Shown here: positions 18,001 to 27,609 of the stretch, piece by piece
How positions within the stretch are numbered: the stretch's first letter is position 1
Layout of the letters: every line of letters begins with the position of its first letter
The notes under the pieces: generated by a model
The model's input: the letters and a program-made list of their open reading frames with translations, nothing else
Database searches by the model: none
Told to the model about the DNA's origin: nothing
Position numbers and translations under genes: made by a program
From: Motilimonas pumila
GTDB lineage: Bacteria; Pseudomonadota; Gammaproteobacteria; Enterobacterales; CBDFNC01
DNA length: 64,000 bases
NCBI RefSeq assembly: GCF_003596335.1
Contig: NZ_QZCH01000016.1
Location: 52,754-116,753 of the forward strand
Direction: 5' to 3'

Positions 18001-20363
18001 GGGAGCATTTTAGCACCTTAACCAGCTATTTTGTGACCGAGTATGACGGGGAGCCGGCAACGTTGTTTTGGTCGTATGACATCTCCGAGATAAGAAAGTT
18101 AAACCAAGAGTTGGGTCGAATGATTGTCGCAGCTGATTCGGCAAACAAGGCCAAGTCGGATTTTCTTGCCAATATGAGTCATGAAATTCGTACGCCAATG
18201 AACGCCATCATTGGTATGTCGCTGCTGGCGTCAAAAGAAGCTGTATCTGCAAAAGCGCGAGAGTACATTACTAAAGTCAATCAGTCATCACATAGCCTAC
18301 TTGCCATAATTAATGATATTTTGGATATCTCAAAAATTGAAGCCGGTAAACTCACCATTGAAGCGCATCGCTTTAATCTGTTGCAAGGATTAGAAAAACC
18401 CATGGACATAGTCGCGATGAATGCGTCTCAAAAGTCCTCCGTGCGGTTTTTTCTCGACCTCTCACCGAATGTGCCCCTTGAATTAATCGGTGATGACCTA
18501 AGACTTGGCCAGATAATTACCAATTTAACCAATAACGCCATTAAGTTTACTCACCATGGCGCTGTTGTGCTGCGATTATACTCGGAGCTAGACAGTAACA
18601 AACAAATGCAACTGCGCATAGAAGTCAGTGACACCGGTATAGGCATGAATCAACAGCAACAAGAGAAGTTGTTTCAGTCGTTCCAGCAAGCGGATGTTTC
18701 CACCACGCGCCAGTATGGCGGTACAGGTTTAGGCCTGAGCATTTGTAAGCAGTTACTGGATTTAATGAAGGGGGAGATTTGGGTTGAGAGCGAAGCCGAT
18801 ATAGGCAGCACTTTTCATGTTCGCTTGCCGATAAAGGTCGCTTCGAGTGAAATGCCCAAGGCCGCATTTAAACAACTATTACTGATTTCTGATGCCGAGC
18901 CGCTAAGACACATCTTACAAGGAGCGGCGAAGTCTCTCAACATAGCTTGCCTATGCTGCGCGTCGCTACAGGAAGGGCTCGCCACCTTGGCGCAAACACA
19001 CGACATAGATGGAGTCATTATTGACGGCTATTTATTAACGCCTAGCATCCTTGGTAACAATGAGCTTATGACACAGTTAACTGCCCTCAATGGTGACAAG
19101 CCGGTGTTATTTAGTCATCAAGATGCCGCTATTTCGCAACTGTGTACGCAATACGGCCTTATCGAGGTTGTTGAGCCTTGGTCGATTTGGCAACTACTGG
19201 CAAGGCTACAGCAATCAGAGGGTCCAGAAGCCGCCACATTATTAACTAACTCTCACCAGAACACTTTGGATTTTCAGCAAGCTAGGGTGTTATTGGTGGA
19301 AGATAATATCACCAACCAAGAATTGGCGCTGGGATTACTTGCGCCTCATAACTTGGCAATTGAAGTGGTAAGCGATGGTCAACAGGCGGTAGATGCGATA
19401 ACCCGTGATCCTGCTTACGGCTGTATTTTAATGGACATTCAAATGCCTGTGATGGATGGCTACGACGCCAGTCGCGCCATTCGTGAAATAGCTAAACAGA
19501 TTCCTATCATTGCGATGACAGCGAATGCAATGGCAGGCGATCGTGAGAAAGCCATAGGTGCTGGCATGAATGATTACATCAGTAAACCTATTGATTACCC
19601 AACGTTAATTGCCACCTTAGAAAAATGGTTACTGGTTAACACCCATAGCCAAAGGGGGAATGTGATTGAGGGAGAAGCGCCTGCTTACCGGCCCGAAAAA
19701 GTGTTAGCCGTGCTCGACCAAAATCAAGGTATGGCGGTCTGTAACCAAAGTCGTGAGTTATATGAAAAAATAATGTCGTCGTTTTTACAAAGCGCAAAAC
19801 CCCTAAAAAAATCCCTGATCATTGACTTCAAAGCAGGAAATTGGGCAGAAGCTGAACGTCATGCTCACAGTTTAAAAGGTTTGGCTGCCAATATTGGCGC
19901 GCAGCAACTGGCGCAGGTGTGTCAGCAGCTTGAGTTTATTTTTGCCGTGGCAGACTTAGATTTAGATGCCAGTGTGGGTGAGAAAGTGGCTTTGTTTAAG
20001 CAACAGTTGAGGCTTGCCATTGCGGCTGTTACCCAGGCTTTAGTGCCTACGGAGCCTGAAATCACCCAGGTTGAAACGCTTCCAGATGAAGCGCAGCGCG
20101 ACTTGGTTGAGCCCGAACAGCAAGCACCAGCCTACGCTGTGGCGAATGTAGCTGAGTTAGTAAGTGCGTTAGCTACCATCTCAGAGCAAGTGAAAAATTA
20201 TGATTTTGAAGCGGTAGCCGCACTGGAGCAATTAGACGTCAGCGCGTTGCCACAAGTGTTGGTCAGCATTAACCAAATCAAGCAACAAATCGACAGTTAT
20301 GACTATGAGCGTGCAGGCGAGCACATTCAGCAGTTAATGGCAGAGTTAGCAGATAACCAATAA
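15018..20363 (+). CDS. EvgS-like hybrid sensor histidine kinase with three periplasmic binding domains
   Basis: 1781 residues. A signal peptide is followed by a first family-3 binding domain (~36-258), a second (~259-490), a ~150-residue linker with no known fold, a third binding domain (~640-868) and one membrane helix (~874-896). The cytoplasmic part has a PAS-like domain (~915-1035), a dimerisation domain with phospho-acceptor H1055 in [10 protein letters not shown], an HATPase (GTGLGLSI), a degenerate receiver (~1280-1400), a complete receiver with D1473 in [13 protein letters not shown], and a C-terminal HPt domain with H1617 in AHSLKG. It would relay phosphate from a small-molecule signal. 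The adjacent HD-GYP regulator, 9 nt downstream, is the likely output. Confidence 0.9.
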   Translation: MVKFFSLGAVYALMFAYSCVISAAEMTSEQQAWLAKHQPISVAINTNKYPYTYLDEKGQLVGLSIDLLHEVKQVTGIEFEYVTDLSQQGIYQGLAEHKVDLYLTALKDPLEALPLLYSGRYINQQYHYFVNSDKIQTNIKLLLGPELKLAVVKGSGVSAMAQQTNAQIVAFDSSVEALRALNDGEVDVYAGERLATEFLTQSLHLNKVNEHQSIHPFTGYEMRIATGRDNQTLLDIMSYGFSQLGLPLRNAFVQKWLGKSQFTIPINGTFGHSRIPYMYDQGAGIGFEYSLLQHLFQNMGFQMGAISQFDSNLAIEALKHSQDLYFASGQFEKNDPNLFYSKAYSELNFDLAYLKKGNASRLLTAETKVGIIFSPEQSLVSTAQDRALRKLPIENFIKYADIKSAARALQNREIDYLFIETHTLQWLLNLNQIQQSVSLVNSSMSRVSMPLYVAFKDATIQASFNAELMRLEESDFLPLLEQKYLRTDFRPRITRSKLLAQLLAYFIYKKQSLDVNALLAVFYRPGDIYGIELIVDSLNKQSVFFRAAESGFERTTGFNTRDLNRLEKTLTYTDEAVTVNVGKIKLYSKLNVSQTSDNAIIPALSAYAEFSPDARAYIAKEYRSFGIDSAQLNFTVEELAWINRNPVVQVAVDPSALPYEAFENGQYVGMIADVLNLVSSRTGVNFVPVSVASWQQSTELIQQKKVMLASAAVENELLSINYRPGVSIFSDPLAIAVREDMGSNVSIAEFLEEKVAILQGASNTLTIMESYPEIDWVLVENATIGLELLARGEVEAMIDTRLVLNYLINIRAHSDINIGGYLNFSVSPTLFSVKSEPILFQIVDKALRAIDANEKNEIINKWSPNKTIEKVDYELIAILLGCFAVVVLVFVYSHFRLKKQIHVTRLAQQESEQRKEWVYYILNTSPIAMAIVQHDRAIYTNKRALELFKIDESEIDNFEVSKIYSDLSMRPVVYEKLKQDGSIIDLEIDFIDGNGEHFSTLTSYFVTEYDGEPATLFWSYDISEIRKLNQELGRMIVAADSANKAKSDFLANMSHEIRTPMNAIIGMSLLASKEAVSAKAREYITKVNQSSHSLLAIINDILDISKIEAGKLTIEAHRFNLLQGLEKPMDIVAMNASQKSSVRFFLDLSPNVPLELIGDDLRLGQIITNLTNNAIKFTHHGAVVLRLYSELDSNKQMQLRIEVSDTGIGMNQQQQEKLFQSFQQADVSTTRQYGGTGLGLSICKQLLDLMKGEIWVESEADIGSTFHVRLPIKVASSEMPKAAFKQLLLISDAEPLRHILQGAAKSLNIACLCCASLQEGLATLAQTHDIDGVIIDGYLLTPSILGNNELMTQLTALNGDKPVLFSHQDAAISQLCTQYGLIEVVEPWSIWQLLARLQQSEGPEAATLLTNSHQNTLDFQQARVLLVEDNITNQELALGLLAPHNLAIEVVSDGQQAVDAITRDPAYGCILMDIQMPVMDGYDASRAIREIAKQIPIIAMTANAMAGDREKAIGAGMNDYISKPIDYPTLIATLEKWLLVNTHSQRGNVIEGEAPAYRPEKVLAVLDQNQGMAVCNQSRELYEKIMSSFLQSAKPLKKSLIIDFKAGNWAEAERHAHSLKGLAANIGAQQLAQVCQQLEFIFAVADLDLDASVGEKVALFKQQLRLAIAAVTQALVPTEPEITQVETLPDEAQRDLVEPEQQAPAYAVANVAELVSALATISEQVKNYDFEAVAALEQLDVSALPQVLVSINQIKQQIDSYDYERAGEHIQQLMAELADNQ

Positions 20364-20372
20364 AGGCGAACT

Positions 20373-21407
20373 ATGAGTCAATTAGAACAAGACAAAGCCA
20401 CCATACTCATCGTTGATGATACCCCTGAAAATATCGATGTACTGGCCGGTTTATTACGCCATGATTATAAATTAAGAGTGGCTAAAAATGGCGAATTAGC
20501 GTTGAAACTGGCGCAAATTTTACCGCTCCCTGATTTAATCTTATTGGATATTATGATGCCTGGCATCGACGGTTATGAAGTCTGTCGGCAGCTTAAGTCC
20601 CAGCCCCACACCGCACAAATACCTGTTATTTTTATCACTGCTAAGATCACGCCAGCTGATGAAATAAAAGGCCTAGAACTGGGAGCTGTTGATTATATCA
20701 CCAAGCCTATAACCCCGCAGGTTGCGATGCTCAGAGTTCAAACGCACTTAGCTTTGTATGACCAAAAACGTGCGCTTTATGAGCAGGTTAAAGAACAAAC
20801 CAAAGAGATTAATCAAGCTAAGCTAGAGATGATCCAGCGCTTGGGTAGAGCGGCTGAATACAAGGATAATGAGACCGGGATGCATGTTTTACGCATGGCC
20901 CATTATTGTCGAGTGTTAGCGCTCGCGTGTGGCATGAATGAACAAGATGCCGACGTCTTGCTTGACGCAGCCCCCATGCACGATATTGGTAAAATCGGCA
21001 TTCCGGATGGTATTTTACTTAAGCCTGACAAATTAACTGCTGACGAATGGCAAATAATGAAAAGTCACGTTGACATAGGGGTGGATATTTTAGCAGGTGA
21101 CCAAAGTTCACAACTGCTGACTATGGCTTCGCAGGTGGCGCATACCCATCACGAAAAATGGGATGGCTCTGGTTATCCTAGAGGGCTTGCAGGGCATGAT
21201 ATCCCCTTAGTCGGGCGCATCGCTGCCATTGCTGATGTGTTCGACGCACTCACCTCTGCAAGGCCTTACAAAAAGGCTTGGACGGTGGAGCAAGCCGTTG
21301 ACTTGTTTATCCAAGAAAAAGGCAAACACTTTGACCCAGAATTGGTGGATTTATTCGTGTCGCAGCTGGATAAAATCAACCAGATCCGGGTTGGCTTTGC
21401 GGATTAA
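20373..21407 (+). CDS. Response regulator with HD-GYP c-di-GMP phosphodiesterase domain
   Basis: 344 residues. The receiver domain (1-125) has phospho-acceptor D59 in LLDIMMPGIDGYE and the conserved lysine in ITKP. The HD-GYP domain (~155-340) has H203-D204 in HDIGKIGIPDGIL, HHEKWDGSGYP with GYP at 267-269, and GRIAAIADVFDALTS. All metal ligands expected of an active cyclic-di-GMP phosphodiesterase appear present. Joined to the hybrid kinase gene by a 9-nt gap, it probably lowers c-di-GMP when the kinase is active, which would affect motility or attachment (inference). Confidence 0.92.
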   Translation: MSQLEQDKATILIVDDTPENIDVLAGLLRHDYKLRVAKNGELALKLAQILPLPDLILLDIMMPGIDGYEVCRQLKSQPHTAQIPVIFITAKITPADEIKGLELGAVDYITKPITPQVAMLRVQTHLALYDQKRALYEQVKEQTKEINQAKLEMIQRLGRAAEYKDNETGMHVLRMAHYCRVLALACGMNEQDADVLLDAAPMHDIGKIGIPDGILLKPDKLTADEWQIMKSHVDIGVDILAGDQSSQLLTMASQVAHTHHEKWDGSGYPRGLAGHDIPLVGRIAAIADVFDALTSARPYKKAWTVEQAVDLFIQEKGKHFDPELVDLFVSQLDKINQIRVGFAD

Positions 21408-21435
21408 CAGCTTCTGCCCGTGGACTGAAGCTGTT
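21406..21435. terminator. Hairpin at the end of the HD-GYP gene
   Basis: aacagcttc / gaagctgtt, 9-bp stem with a 12-nt loop, starting within the stop codon. No T run follows, so termination is uncertain. Confidence 0.35.
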
Positions 21436-21545
21436 GCTTAGGGCATCGATGGCCGAGAAAACGTTAGTGTTCAGGATAAAAGGGTTAAGCCTGACTTGCA
21501 AATACTGCACCCTTATGAAAAAACGAAATTTTACCGATAACCGCG

Positions 21546-22826
21546 TTAGCCGGGGATGAGTTCGTGACTCAAGGTGTGTATAAAATCGTATTCAGCAAAG
21601 ACCGGCCAGCCATCCAATAGGCGGCGCAGCATATCTAAGCTCACCATTTCGGCGATGGCTTGAATTTTATTGCGCTGCGGATGTTGAATCAGCAGCCGTT
21701 GAACATACGTGCCTTGCGCACAATTCAGGGCAAATACCACGGTACCGACGGGTTTCTCATCCGAACCACCTCCTGGACCAGCAATGCCCGTGACAGCCAA
21801 GCCGTAATCACTGCCTGCTTGGGCTCTTACTCCGTGAGCCATTGCCACTGCGACTTGCTCACTGACGGCGCCATACTGCTCAATCTGCTCGGGTGCGACA
21901 CCAACCATGTCTATCTTGGCTTGATTGGAGTAGGTGACGGCGCCAGCCAGTAAGATGGCAGAGCTACCGGCTTGCGCCACCAATTTTGCAGCAATCCCTC
22001 CGCCGGTACACGATTCTGCCAAGGCTAACGTTTGCTGACGCGCTAGCAATAATTGTTGGATTTTTTCAGCAGGGCTCATTGCGTCTTTGCTGAAAACGTA
22101 TTGGCCAAGAGCTTGCTCAATTTGCTGGTTGAGGAGGGCAAGTTCCTGATCCGGCTGACCCACCAGCTTCACCTCAATTTCTGGTGAGGCAGTGCGATAA
22201 CCTAAATGAATGTGATCAGGGATGGTGATTGAGTTTATAAAGCGGTCGATACCGGACTCAGCTAAACCAAAAGTATTGAGCTTGTATTGCTTTTTGCTTG
22301 GCGGTAACGATAACCGTGCGGCAATGTCCGGCCATATTATTTGCGAGAGCATGGTTTTAAACTCGTGAGGGACGCCGGGGGTAAAATAAAATTGTGCTTG
22401 GTTAAATCGAAACTCAATGCCACAAGCGGTGCCAACTGGGTTGTCTATGATGTTAGCCCCTTCGGGTAAAAGGGCTTGCTTACGGTTACTTTCAGGCATT
22501 TTTCGTTGACGTTGGCGGTACTTTGCATGCATGGCATCGAGCCAAGGTTGGCGCAAAGTAAGCGCAACATTCTGCGCTTTGGCTGCAGCGGCGGCGGACA
22601 AATCATCCGATGTAGGCCCAAGGCCACCATTGACGAACACTAAGTCTGCGCGTTGGCTTGCCTCGGTAAATAAAGTCACAAGATCGTCCAAGTTATCGGC
22701 AACGGTATTTAAACGCGTCACCTGCAAGCCTTGTTGAAATAAGAACTGACACAGCCAATGGGCATTAGTGTCCAAAATTTGCCCGGTCACTATCTCGTCT
22801 CCGGTACTAATGATTTCAATCTTCAT
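21546..22826 (-). CDS. cinA: CinA family protein (NMN deamidase / ADP-ribose pyrophosphatase type)
   Basis: 426 residues. The N-terminal MoaB/MogA-like (COG1058) domain shows IISTGDEIVTGQILDTNA and VNGGLGPTSDD. The C-terminal PncC domain (from ~residue 265) shows LALAESCTGGGIAAKLV and GIAGPGGGSDEKPVGTV. Family members recycle pyridine nucleotides by deamidating nicotinamide mononucleotide. A competence-linked role is known only in some species. The length is normal for full-length CinA. It is convergent with the HD-GYP regulator gene and divergent from mepA. Confidence 0.9.
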   Translation of the reverse strand: MKIEIISTGDEIVTGQILDTNAHWLCQFLFQQGLQVTRLNTVADNLDDLVTLFTEASQRADLVFVNGGLGPTSDDLSAAAAAKAQNVALTLRQPWLDAMHAKYRQRQRKMPESNRKQALLPEGANIIDNPVGTACGIEFRFNQAQFYFTPGVPHEFKTMLSQIIWPDIAARLSLPPSKKQYKLNTFGLAESGIDRFINSITIPDHIHLGYRTASPEIEVKLVGQPDQELALLNQQIEQALGQYVFSKDAMSPAEKIQQLLLARQQTLALAESCTGGGIAAKLVAQAGSSAILLAGAVTYSNQAKIDMVGVAPEQIEQYGAVSEQVAVAMAHGVRAQAGSDYGLAVTGIAGPGGGSDEKPVGTVVFALNCAQGTYVQRLLIQHPQRNKIQAIAEMVSLDMLRRLLDGWPVFAEYDFIHTLSHELIPG

Positions 22827-22962
22827 GGCATTTACTCCGACGCTAAATGGCTCACTTTATCAACCAAGTGATGTACTTCAAGTTATTCTTTCATAATAGA
22901 TTACGCGATGACAGTGAGTTATTGCTACAATCGATATAAGCCGATTTAAGGAATATTGTGCT

Positions 22963-23847
22963 ATGCCAATGCCGCGTTATATTGTTGCCTCTACCAGCCT
23001 TGTTGCTGCACTCTTTACTGCGCCATCTCTGTATGGGCAAAGTAATCCGTGGGAAACGTTCACCGATCCTGTATCAGGCCCGCCCAGTTCAGTGGGATCT
23101 TATGCCAATGGCTGTTTGGTGGGTGGCGAAGCTTTACCATTGGAAGGCGATGGCTATCAAGTCATTCGTACTTCACGAAACCGTTTTTATGCCAACCCAG
23201 TGACCATTGACTACTTGGTTGAACTGGCAAAAGAAAACAAACGCTTAGGTCGTGGCGATCTGTTAATTGGCGACATGTCGATGGTCCGAGGTGGCCGCTT
23301 TACTACGGGTCATAGCAGTCACCAAACGGGGTTAGACATTGATATATGGTTAAAGGTGGGTGATAAGCAATATAGTCGAAAAGAGCGTGAATCTTTAAAC
23401 GCCTATAGTGTGGTTGATACCAAAAACTATGTTATTAATGCTAAAAAATGGACTCGGCAGCATGGCGAATTAATAGAATTAGCCGCAAGCGATCGCAGGG
23501 TTGCGCGAATTTTTGTTCACCCGGTGATAAAAGCGACGTTATGCGAAAGTGATTGGTCTCATGGTGATGAGTGGCTAAGAAAAGTACGTCCTTGGTACGG
23601 GCACCACTATCATATGCACGTGCGTTTACATTGTCCCGCTAACGATGACTCTTGTACTCCGCAAGCTGCACCTCCGGCGGGAACCGGTTGTGGCAAAGAG
23701 CTCTATTCTTGGTGGCCAAAGCCGACCAAAAAGTCCGAGAACAAACAAGTAGCGAAGCAAAAAAGCAAACCTAAGCCGTCAAATAAAGAGCAATTAAAGC
23801 TGAAGCCTTTACGGTGTCAAGACATAGTGACAGAGCAAAGCAGTTAG
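22963..23847 (+). CDS. mepA: Penicillin-insensitive murein endopeptidase MepA
   Basis: 294 residues with a signal peptide. The LAS-family zinc ligands are present: H and D in GHSSHQTGLDIDIW and the HYHMHVR block near residue 220. MepA cleaves the D-Ala-mDAP cross-links of peptidoglycan in the periplasm. Six cysteines fit the family's disulfides. The last ~50 residues form a Lys/Pro-rich tail (KKSENKQVAKQKSKPKPSNK), longer than in E. coli, possibly for wall binding. AAGGA lies about 10 nt before the ATG; a second ATG two codons on is also possible. Confidence 0.92.
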   Translation: MPMPRYIVASTSLVAALFTAPSLYGQSNPWETFTDPVSGPPSSVGSYANGCLVGGEALPLEGDGYQVIRTSRNRFYANPVTIDYLVELAKENKRLGRGDLLIGDMSMVRGGRFTTGHSSHQTGLDIDIWLKVGDKQYSRKERESLNAYSVVDTKNYVINAKKWTRQHGELIELAASDRRVARIFVHPVIKATLCESDWSHGDEWLRKVRPWYGHHYHMHVRLHCPANDDSCTPQAAPPAGTGCGKELYSWWPKPTKKSENKQVAKQKSKPKPSNKEQLKLKPLRCQDIVTEQSS

Positions 23848-23863
23848 TATGCAGCGTCTAATA

Positions 23864-23886
23864 AGAGCAGTAAACCTGTTCTTTTT
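23864..23886 (+). terminator. Probable terminator after mepA
   Basis: Stem agagcag / ctgttct with one G-T pair, loop taaac, followed by TTTT. Confidence 0.5.
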
Positions 23887-23896
23887 GGCGCTAAAA

Positions 23897-23977
23897 CTAA
23901 GCGGTATAAATGAGGTAAGCGGCAGAAAGCGTGATAAAGCTCATGACAGAATAAAATTGAATTTTTAATGCATTCAT
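23897..23977 (-). CDS. Possible 26-residue single-span membrane peptide
   Basis: From the ATG at 23977 the frame encodes MNALKIQF followed by a hydrophobic segment (YSVMSFITLSAAYLIYTA). GGGAAG lies 8 nt before this ATG, a good Shine-Dalgarno fit. The same frame is open further upstream to 24211, but that longer version overlaps the start of the GH18 gene and lacks a ribosome site. No homologue is known to me. It could be a genuine small membrane protein or a chance frame. Confidence 0.3.
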   Translation of the reverse strand: MNALKIQFYSVMSFITLSAAYLIYTA

Positions 23978-24165
23978 CTTAGGTACTTCCCTATCTAAAT
24001 AATAACTACGAATTAAGTCTACTTCATTCTTCCCTGTGCAAAACTTAAGCAAGATCATGTCTTCAAAATTAACCCTTTTGGGATAATGAAATTGTGAGCT
24101 GACGCTAAGAAATATGACACGATCTAACAGAATATCTACTACATTTTTTAACCTAGGATAGCGCA

Positions 24166-25419
24166 ATGTCACATACCTCTCAGTCTCACTCACAAGCTGT
24201 CTTGGCGGCATACTTTCCTATGTGGCACGACCATCTGCAGTGGCAGGTTAATTGCCAGCATGGTTTAAGCCAAGTGCCTCATTACATTAATCACCTAATT
24301 TTATCTTTTGTTGCGCCTAACGTTAGTTATAAAGGCGATACCACTACTTTAGTGAGCGACGTATTTTTTGAAGGCGAGGACAAAGGGTTAACGAATACTG
24401 CCAGCATCGCAGATTTGGCTGCTTGCATTGCTTCTTACCGTCAGCGTTGCAAGAGCAGCAAGATTATCGTGTCTGTTGGTGGCGAAATTGGTGGCGAATT
24501 TGAACAAATAAATGGCGAAGATCTCACTCGATTATTGACCGACTTAGATTTAGACGGCATTGATATTGACTATGAACCGAGCGGCTTAATGACCGCAACG
24601 CCGCGTCAAATACAGCGTTATAAAACCATTATCGCTCGTTTACGCCATCACCTCGACAGCCTTACGCTGTGTACGCAAAAGCACTACCTATTAACTTGTG
24701 CACCTACTGGCGTAGGCGTATTCGATGCCAGCAACGAACTCACCATATTAGGGGTTAATGAGCCAAGCTTAAATCGTTACCAACAACGGCAATTTACTCA
24801 CATTGCTGAAAACTTCGAGTCAGAAATTAAGGCGTTGGATCAATTGTTATCGCCGGCCCAGTGCGGGCAAGAGAATACAATTGGTGAGTGGGGCGATGCG
24901 CAAGATTTGAAACAACCTGGAGAATGCCATGTAGGCACGTTAGCCAGTGCTTATCAGTTTCCATCAAGTGGGAAAATGTTGCCGGTGTATTTGGCAAAAA
25001 ATGACGGCAAGCTATGTGATAAGCTACGCTATCCTTACATTGGAAACATGTTAGACATGGTTATTTACCAAGCGTATAACATGGGCAGTGCCAACTTGTT
25101 AGCCAGGGTATTATGCTATCAAGGGCATAAAGACGTGAGCCGTTTCCTTGCTAATGCAAGTCCAAATGCCGAGGGTTTCAAAGTGGTACATGGCAACCAC
25201 GTTGGCAAAGAGGCGTGGCCTCAATATGCGCATACTCAAGAGAGGTTAAGCATTTTATGCCAGTATATTATGAGATGTGACCATAACGATGGCATGAGTT
25301 TTTGGAGTTACACCAGTGTTGCCCAAGATGACAGCGTGTTTGTGCCTCCAGCTGGCCTAGGTTATGACAGCCCAGCGCAGGCATTTAAACAGGTGGCAAA
25401 TGACTTGCGTTTGCTTTAG
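24166..25419 (+). CDS. Glycoside hydrolase family 18 protein without signal peptide
   Basis: 417 residues. The GH18 catalytic signature is intact as LDGIDIDYEP, with the acid/base glutamate at residue 137. An upstream SxGG-type strand (IIVSVGGEIGGEF) and a late barrel strand ending in a conserved Trp (MSFWSYTS) are also present. GH18 enzymes hydrolyse chitin or related N-acetylglucosamine polymers. The N-terminus (MSHTSQSHSQAV) has no signal peptide or chitin-binding module. It is therefore probably cytoplasmic and may act on imported oligosaccharides or peptidoglycan fragments (inference). It is convergent with purT. Confidence 0.75.
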   Translation: MSHTSQSHSQAVLAAYFPMWHDHLQWQVNCQHGLSQVPHYINHLILSFVAPNVSYKGDTTTLVSDVFFEGEDKGLTNTASIADLAACIASYRQRCKSSKIIVSVGGEIGGEFEQINGEDLTRLLTDLDLDGIDIDYEPSGLMTATPRQIQRYKTIIARLRHHLDSLTLCTQKHYLLTCAPTGVGVFDASNELTILGVNEPSLNRYQQRQFTHIAENFESEIKALDQLLSPAQCGQENTIGEWGDAQDLKQPGECHVGTLASAYQFPSSGKMLPVYLAKNDGKLCDKLRYPYIGNMLDMVIYQAYNMGSANLLARVLCYQGHKDVSRFLANASPNAEGFKVVHGNHVGKEAWPQYAHTQERLSILCQYIMRCDHNDGMSFWSYTSVAQDDSVFVPPAGLGYDSPAQAFKQVANDLRLL

Positions 25420-25425
25420 CGGATG

Positions 25426-25461
25426 CAAGCGCCTCGATTTAAATATTTGTCGGGGCGCTTG
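25426..25461. terminator. Possible bidirectional terminator between GH18 gene and purT
   Basis: caagcgcc / ggcgcttg, 8-bp perfect arms with a 20-nt loop in the 58-bp convergent gap. There is no T run, so only moderately likely. Confidence 0.4.
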
Positions 25462-25477
25462 ATAGCTAGAGCGAGTG

Positions 25478-26656
25478 TTACAATACTACGTCTACTTTAT
25501 CTGATACTTTGATGGCTTTCGCCACGGCTTTTTCCACCGTTTCACCGCGGCATAACGCCACGCCTAATCGGCGACTGCCAGCTATATCAGGTTTACCAAA
25601 CAAACGAATCTGCGCTCCTGGCACTAAAGATAGCGCTTCAGCCACGTGGTTAAAGCGAATGTTATGAGAATAACCTTCACCCATGATCACACTTGAAGCG
25701 GACGGCCCATATTGAGTGATGTCCCCCACAGGTAAGCCTAAAATGGCCCTCGCGTGAAGCGCGAATTCTGATAAATCTTGCGAGATCATGGTGACCATGC
25801 CTGTGTCATGAGGCCGAGGCGAAACTTCACTGAAAAAAACTTCATCTCCTTGAATGAATAACTCTACGCCAAATAGGCCAAAGCCACCTAAGGCTGTCAC
25901 CACCTTTTCAGCAATTTTTTGGGCTTTTTGCAAGGCCACCTCAGACATTTTCTGCGGTTGCCAAGACTCGCGATAATCGCCGTCTTCTTGGCGATGGCCT
26001 ATTGGGTCGCAAAAATGAATGCCATCAATTGCATTTACGGTGAGTAAGGTAATTTCATAATCAAATTTCACAAAGCCTTCAACGATGACTTTGCCTCGCG
26101 CCGCACGGCCGCCTTCTTGGGCATAGGTCCAAGCCACATCGATATCAAAGTCTTCTTCAACCACGCTTTGGCCTTTGCCTGAACTGCTCATTACCGGCTT
26201 AACGACGCATGGCATGCCTATTGATGCGACTGCTTGATCAAATTCGGCTTTGTCTTCCACAAATACGTATGGTGAGGTTGCAATGCCCAGCTCTTCGGCT
26301 GCTAATCGGCGAATACCTTCCCTGTCCATAGTCAACTCAGTCGCGCGAGCGGTGGGAATGACATTGAAGCCTTGTTGTTCAAGCTGCACTAAGCGCTCGG
26401 TGGCAATGGCTTCAATTTCTGGAATGATATAGTCGGGCTGTTCCTGCAGAATGATTTCTTCAATGGAATTGCCATCAAGCATATCTACTGTGTAATGGCG
26501 ATGCGCTACTTGCATCGCGGGGGCGTTTTCATAGCGGTCTAACGCGATAACTTCAATGCCTAGGCGCTGCAGCTCTATGGCCACTTCTTTGCCTAATTCA
26601 CCTGAGCCTAACAGAAGCGCTTTGGTATTGTTTGTACTATTTGCTGTACCTATCAT
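25478..26656 (-). CDS. purT: Formate-dependent phosphoribosylglycinamide formyltransferase PurT
   Basis: 392 residues, identical in length to E. coli PurT. It is an ATP-grasp enzyme that makes formyl-GAR from GAR, formate and ATP in purine synthesis. Seen: [57 protein letters not shown] and [13 protein letters not shown]. The ATG at 26656 gives the family's N-terminus; the frame can extend to a TTG at 26674, but this has no support. The short gap to cdd (about 60 bp) leaves room for its promoter. Confidence 0.96.
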   Translation of the reverse strand: MIGTANSTNNTKALLLGSGELGKEVAIELQRLGIEVIALDRYENAPAMQVAHRHYTVDMLDGNSIEEIILQEQPDYIIPEIEAIATERLVQLEQQGFNVIPTARATELTMDREGIRRLAAEELGIATSPYVFVEDKAEFDQAVASIGMPCVVKPVMSSSGKGQSVVEEDFDIDVAWTYAQEGGRAARGKVIVEGFVKFDYEITLLTVNAIDGIHFCDPIGHRQEDGDYRESWQPQKMSEVALQKAQKIAEKVVTALGGFGLFGVELFIQGDEVFFSEVSPRPHDTGMVTMISQDLSEFALHARAILGLPVGDITQYGPSASSVIMGEGYSHNIRFNHVAEALSLVPGAQIRLFGKPDIAGSRRLGVALCRGETVEKAVAKAIKVSDKVDVVL

Positions 26657-26716
26657 GATTCTGATCCCTATCAAATGTCGACTAATGTTAACGTCTTAGT
26701 ATGAGTTTTAGTACTG

Positions 26717-27583
26717 CTATTTCATTATAAAATGACTGAGTGGTGTTGAAGTAAGCTGAGCTAATAGTGGTGTCAGTTGTGACAGAGTGTCGATATGCCG
26801 ATTTTGCCGTGCTACTAAAATTAACTTATCAGCCCGACGAAGCGGTAATTGCCGGCATTGAAGTTGCCAAAGCAAAGATTGAAGCGGCTGTAAACTTGGA
26901 TTGTAAGCCGCATTTTCAGCGTATCGGCCAATGACTATGTCATCGTCAAATACAGCGCCTAAAGCATGATAGTAACCCGAATAGGGGGCATAACTTAAAC
27001 ACGCTTGGCGCTGCACGGCTTGTACCCATAGATCATTACTGCATGGCGGGCTTTGAAATTGTTGTGGTTGGAGTAAAGCATGGCTATTGCCTAAATCGTT
27101 AGGTGTAAAGGCGAACGGCAGTAATTGAGGAAACGATGCGCTGGCTTGCCCAGGTACATGAATCATCAATGAATCCGCTTCGGCGCACTCAGCGATGAAT
27201 TGGCGACAATGACCGCAGGGCGGGGCATTGACATACAAATCTTGTAATCCGCGCTCCCCCCCTTGCCAAGCAAGGCTAATGGCTGCTTGCTCTGCGTGTA
27301 AACTCTGAGATAAAGGCGCATGTTTTAGCTCAATATTGGCGCCAATATACCCTTTACCTGAATTACCAATTACCAGTGCACCTACGTAAAACTGTGACAC
27401 GGGAGGATCCGCAAAGGCGGCGGCAAAGGGCAAAACTGATGCCAGTTGTTGGCTTTGCCGCAGCTTGGCAATAGCATCGCTGCTGAGAGTGCCGTCAAAA
27501 TTTTCGTGCTTGATGCCTGCGCTCACCGTCGCGCGTACGGATTCGGGTAACAATAACAATGCCGTGGCTAACGTTGAGGCCAT
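26717..27583 (-). CDS. cdd: Cytidine deaminase
   Basis: 288 residues, the long dimeric form as in E. coli. The N-terminal catalytic domain has the zinc site: HAEQAA with the proton-shuttling Glu near residue 95, and PPCGHCRQF near residue 125. A degenerate second domain follows. It converts cytidine/deoxycytidine to uridine forms in pyrimidine salvage. It follows the LrgB-like gene by 26 nt, reproducing the E. coli yohJ-yohK-cdd order, so the three are probably one operon. Confidence 0.95.
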   Translation of the reverse strand: MASTLATALLLLPESVRATVSAGIKHENFDGTLSSDAIAKLRQSQQLASVLPFAAAFADPPVSQFYVGALVIGNSGKGYIGANIELKHAPLSQSLHAEQAAISLAWQGGERGLQDLYVNAPPCGHCRQFIAECAEADSLMIHVPGQASASFPQLLPFAFTPNDLGNSHALLQPQQFQSPPCSNDLWVQAVQRQACLSYAPYSGYYHALGAVFDDDIVIGRYAENAAYNPSLQPLQSLLWQLQCRQLPLRRADKLILVARQNRHIDTLSQLTPLLAQLTSTPLSHFIMK

Positions 27584-27609
27584 GGTTTCTCCTTCTGGTT
27601 ATTATCATT

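Noticed and set aside
23978..24211. Upstream extension of the small minus-strand frame to a 104-residue protein
   Set aside because: It overlaps the start of the GH18 gene, lacks a ribosome site, and its composition does not look like a protein family.
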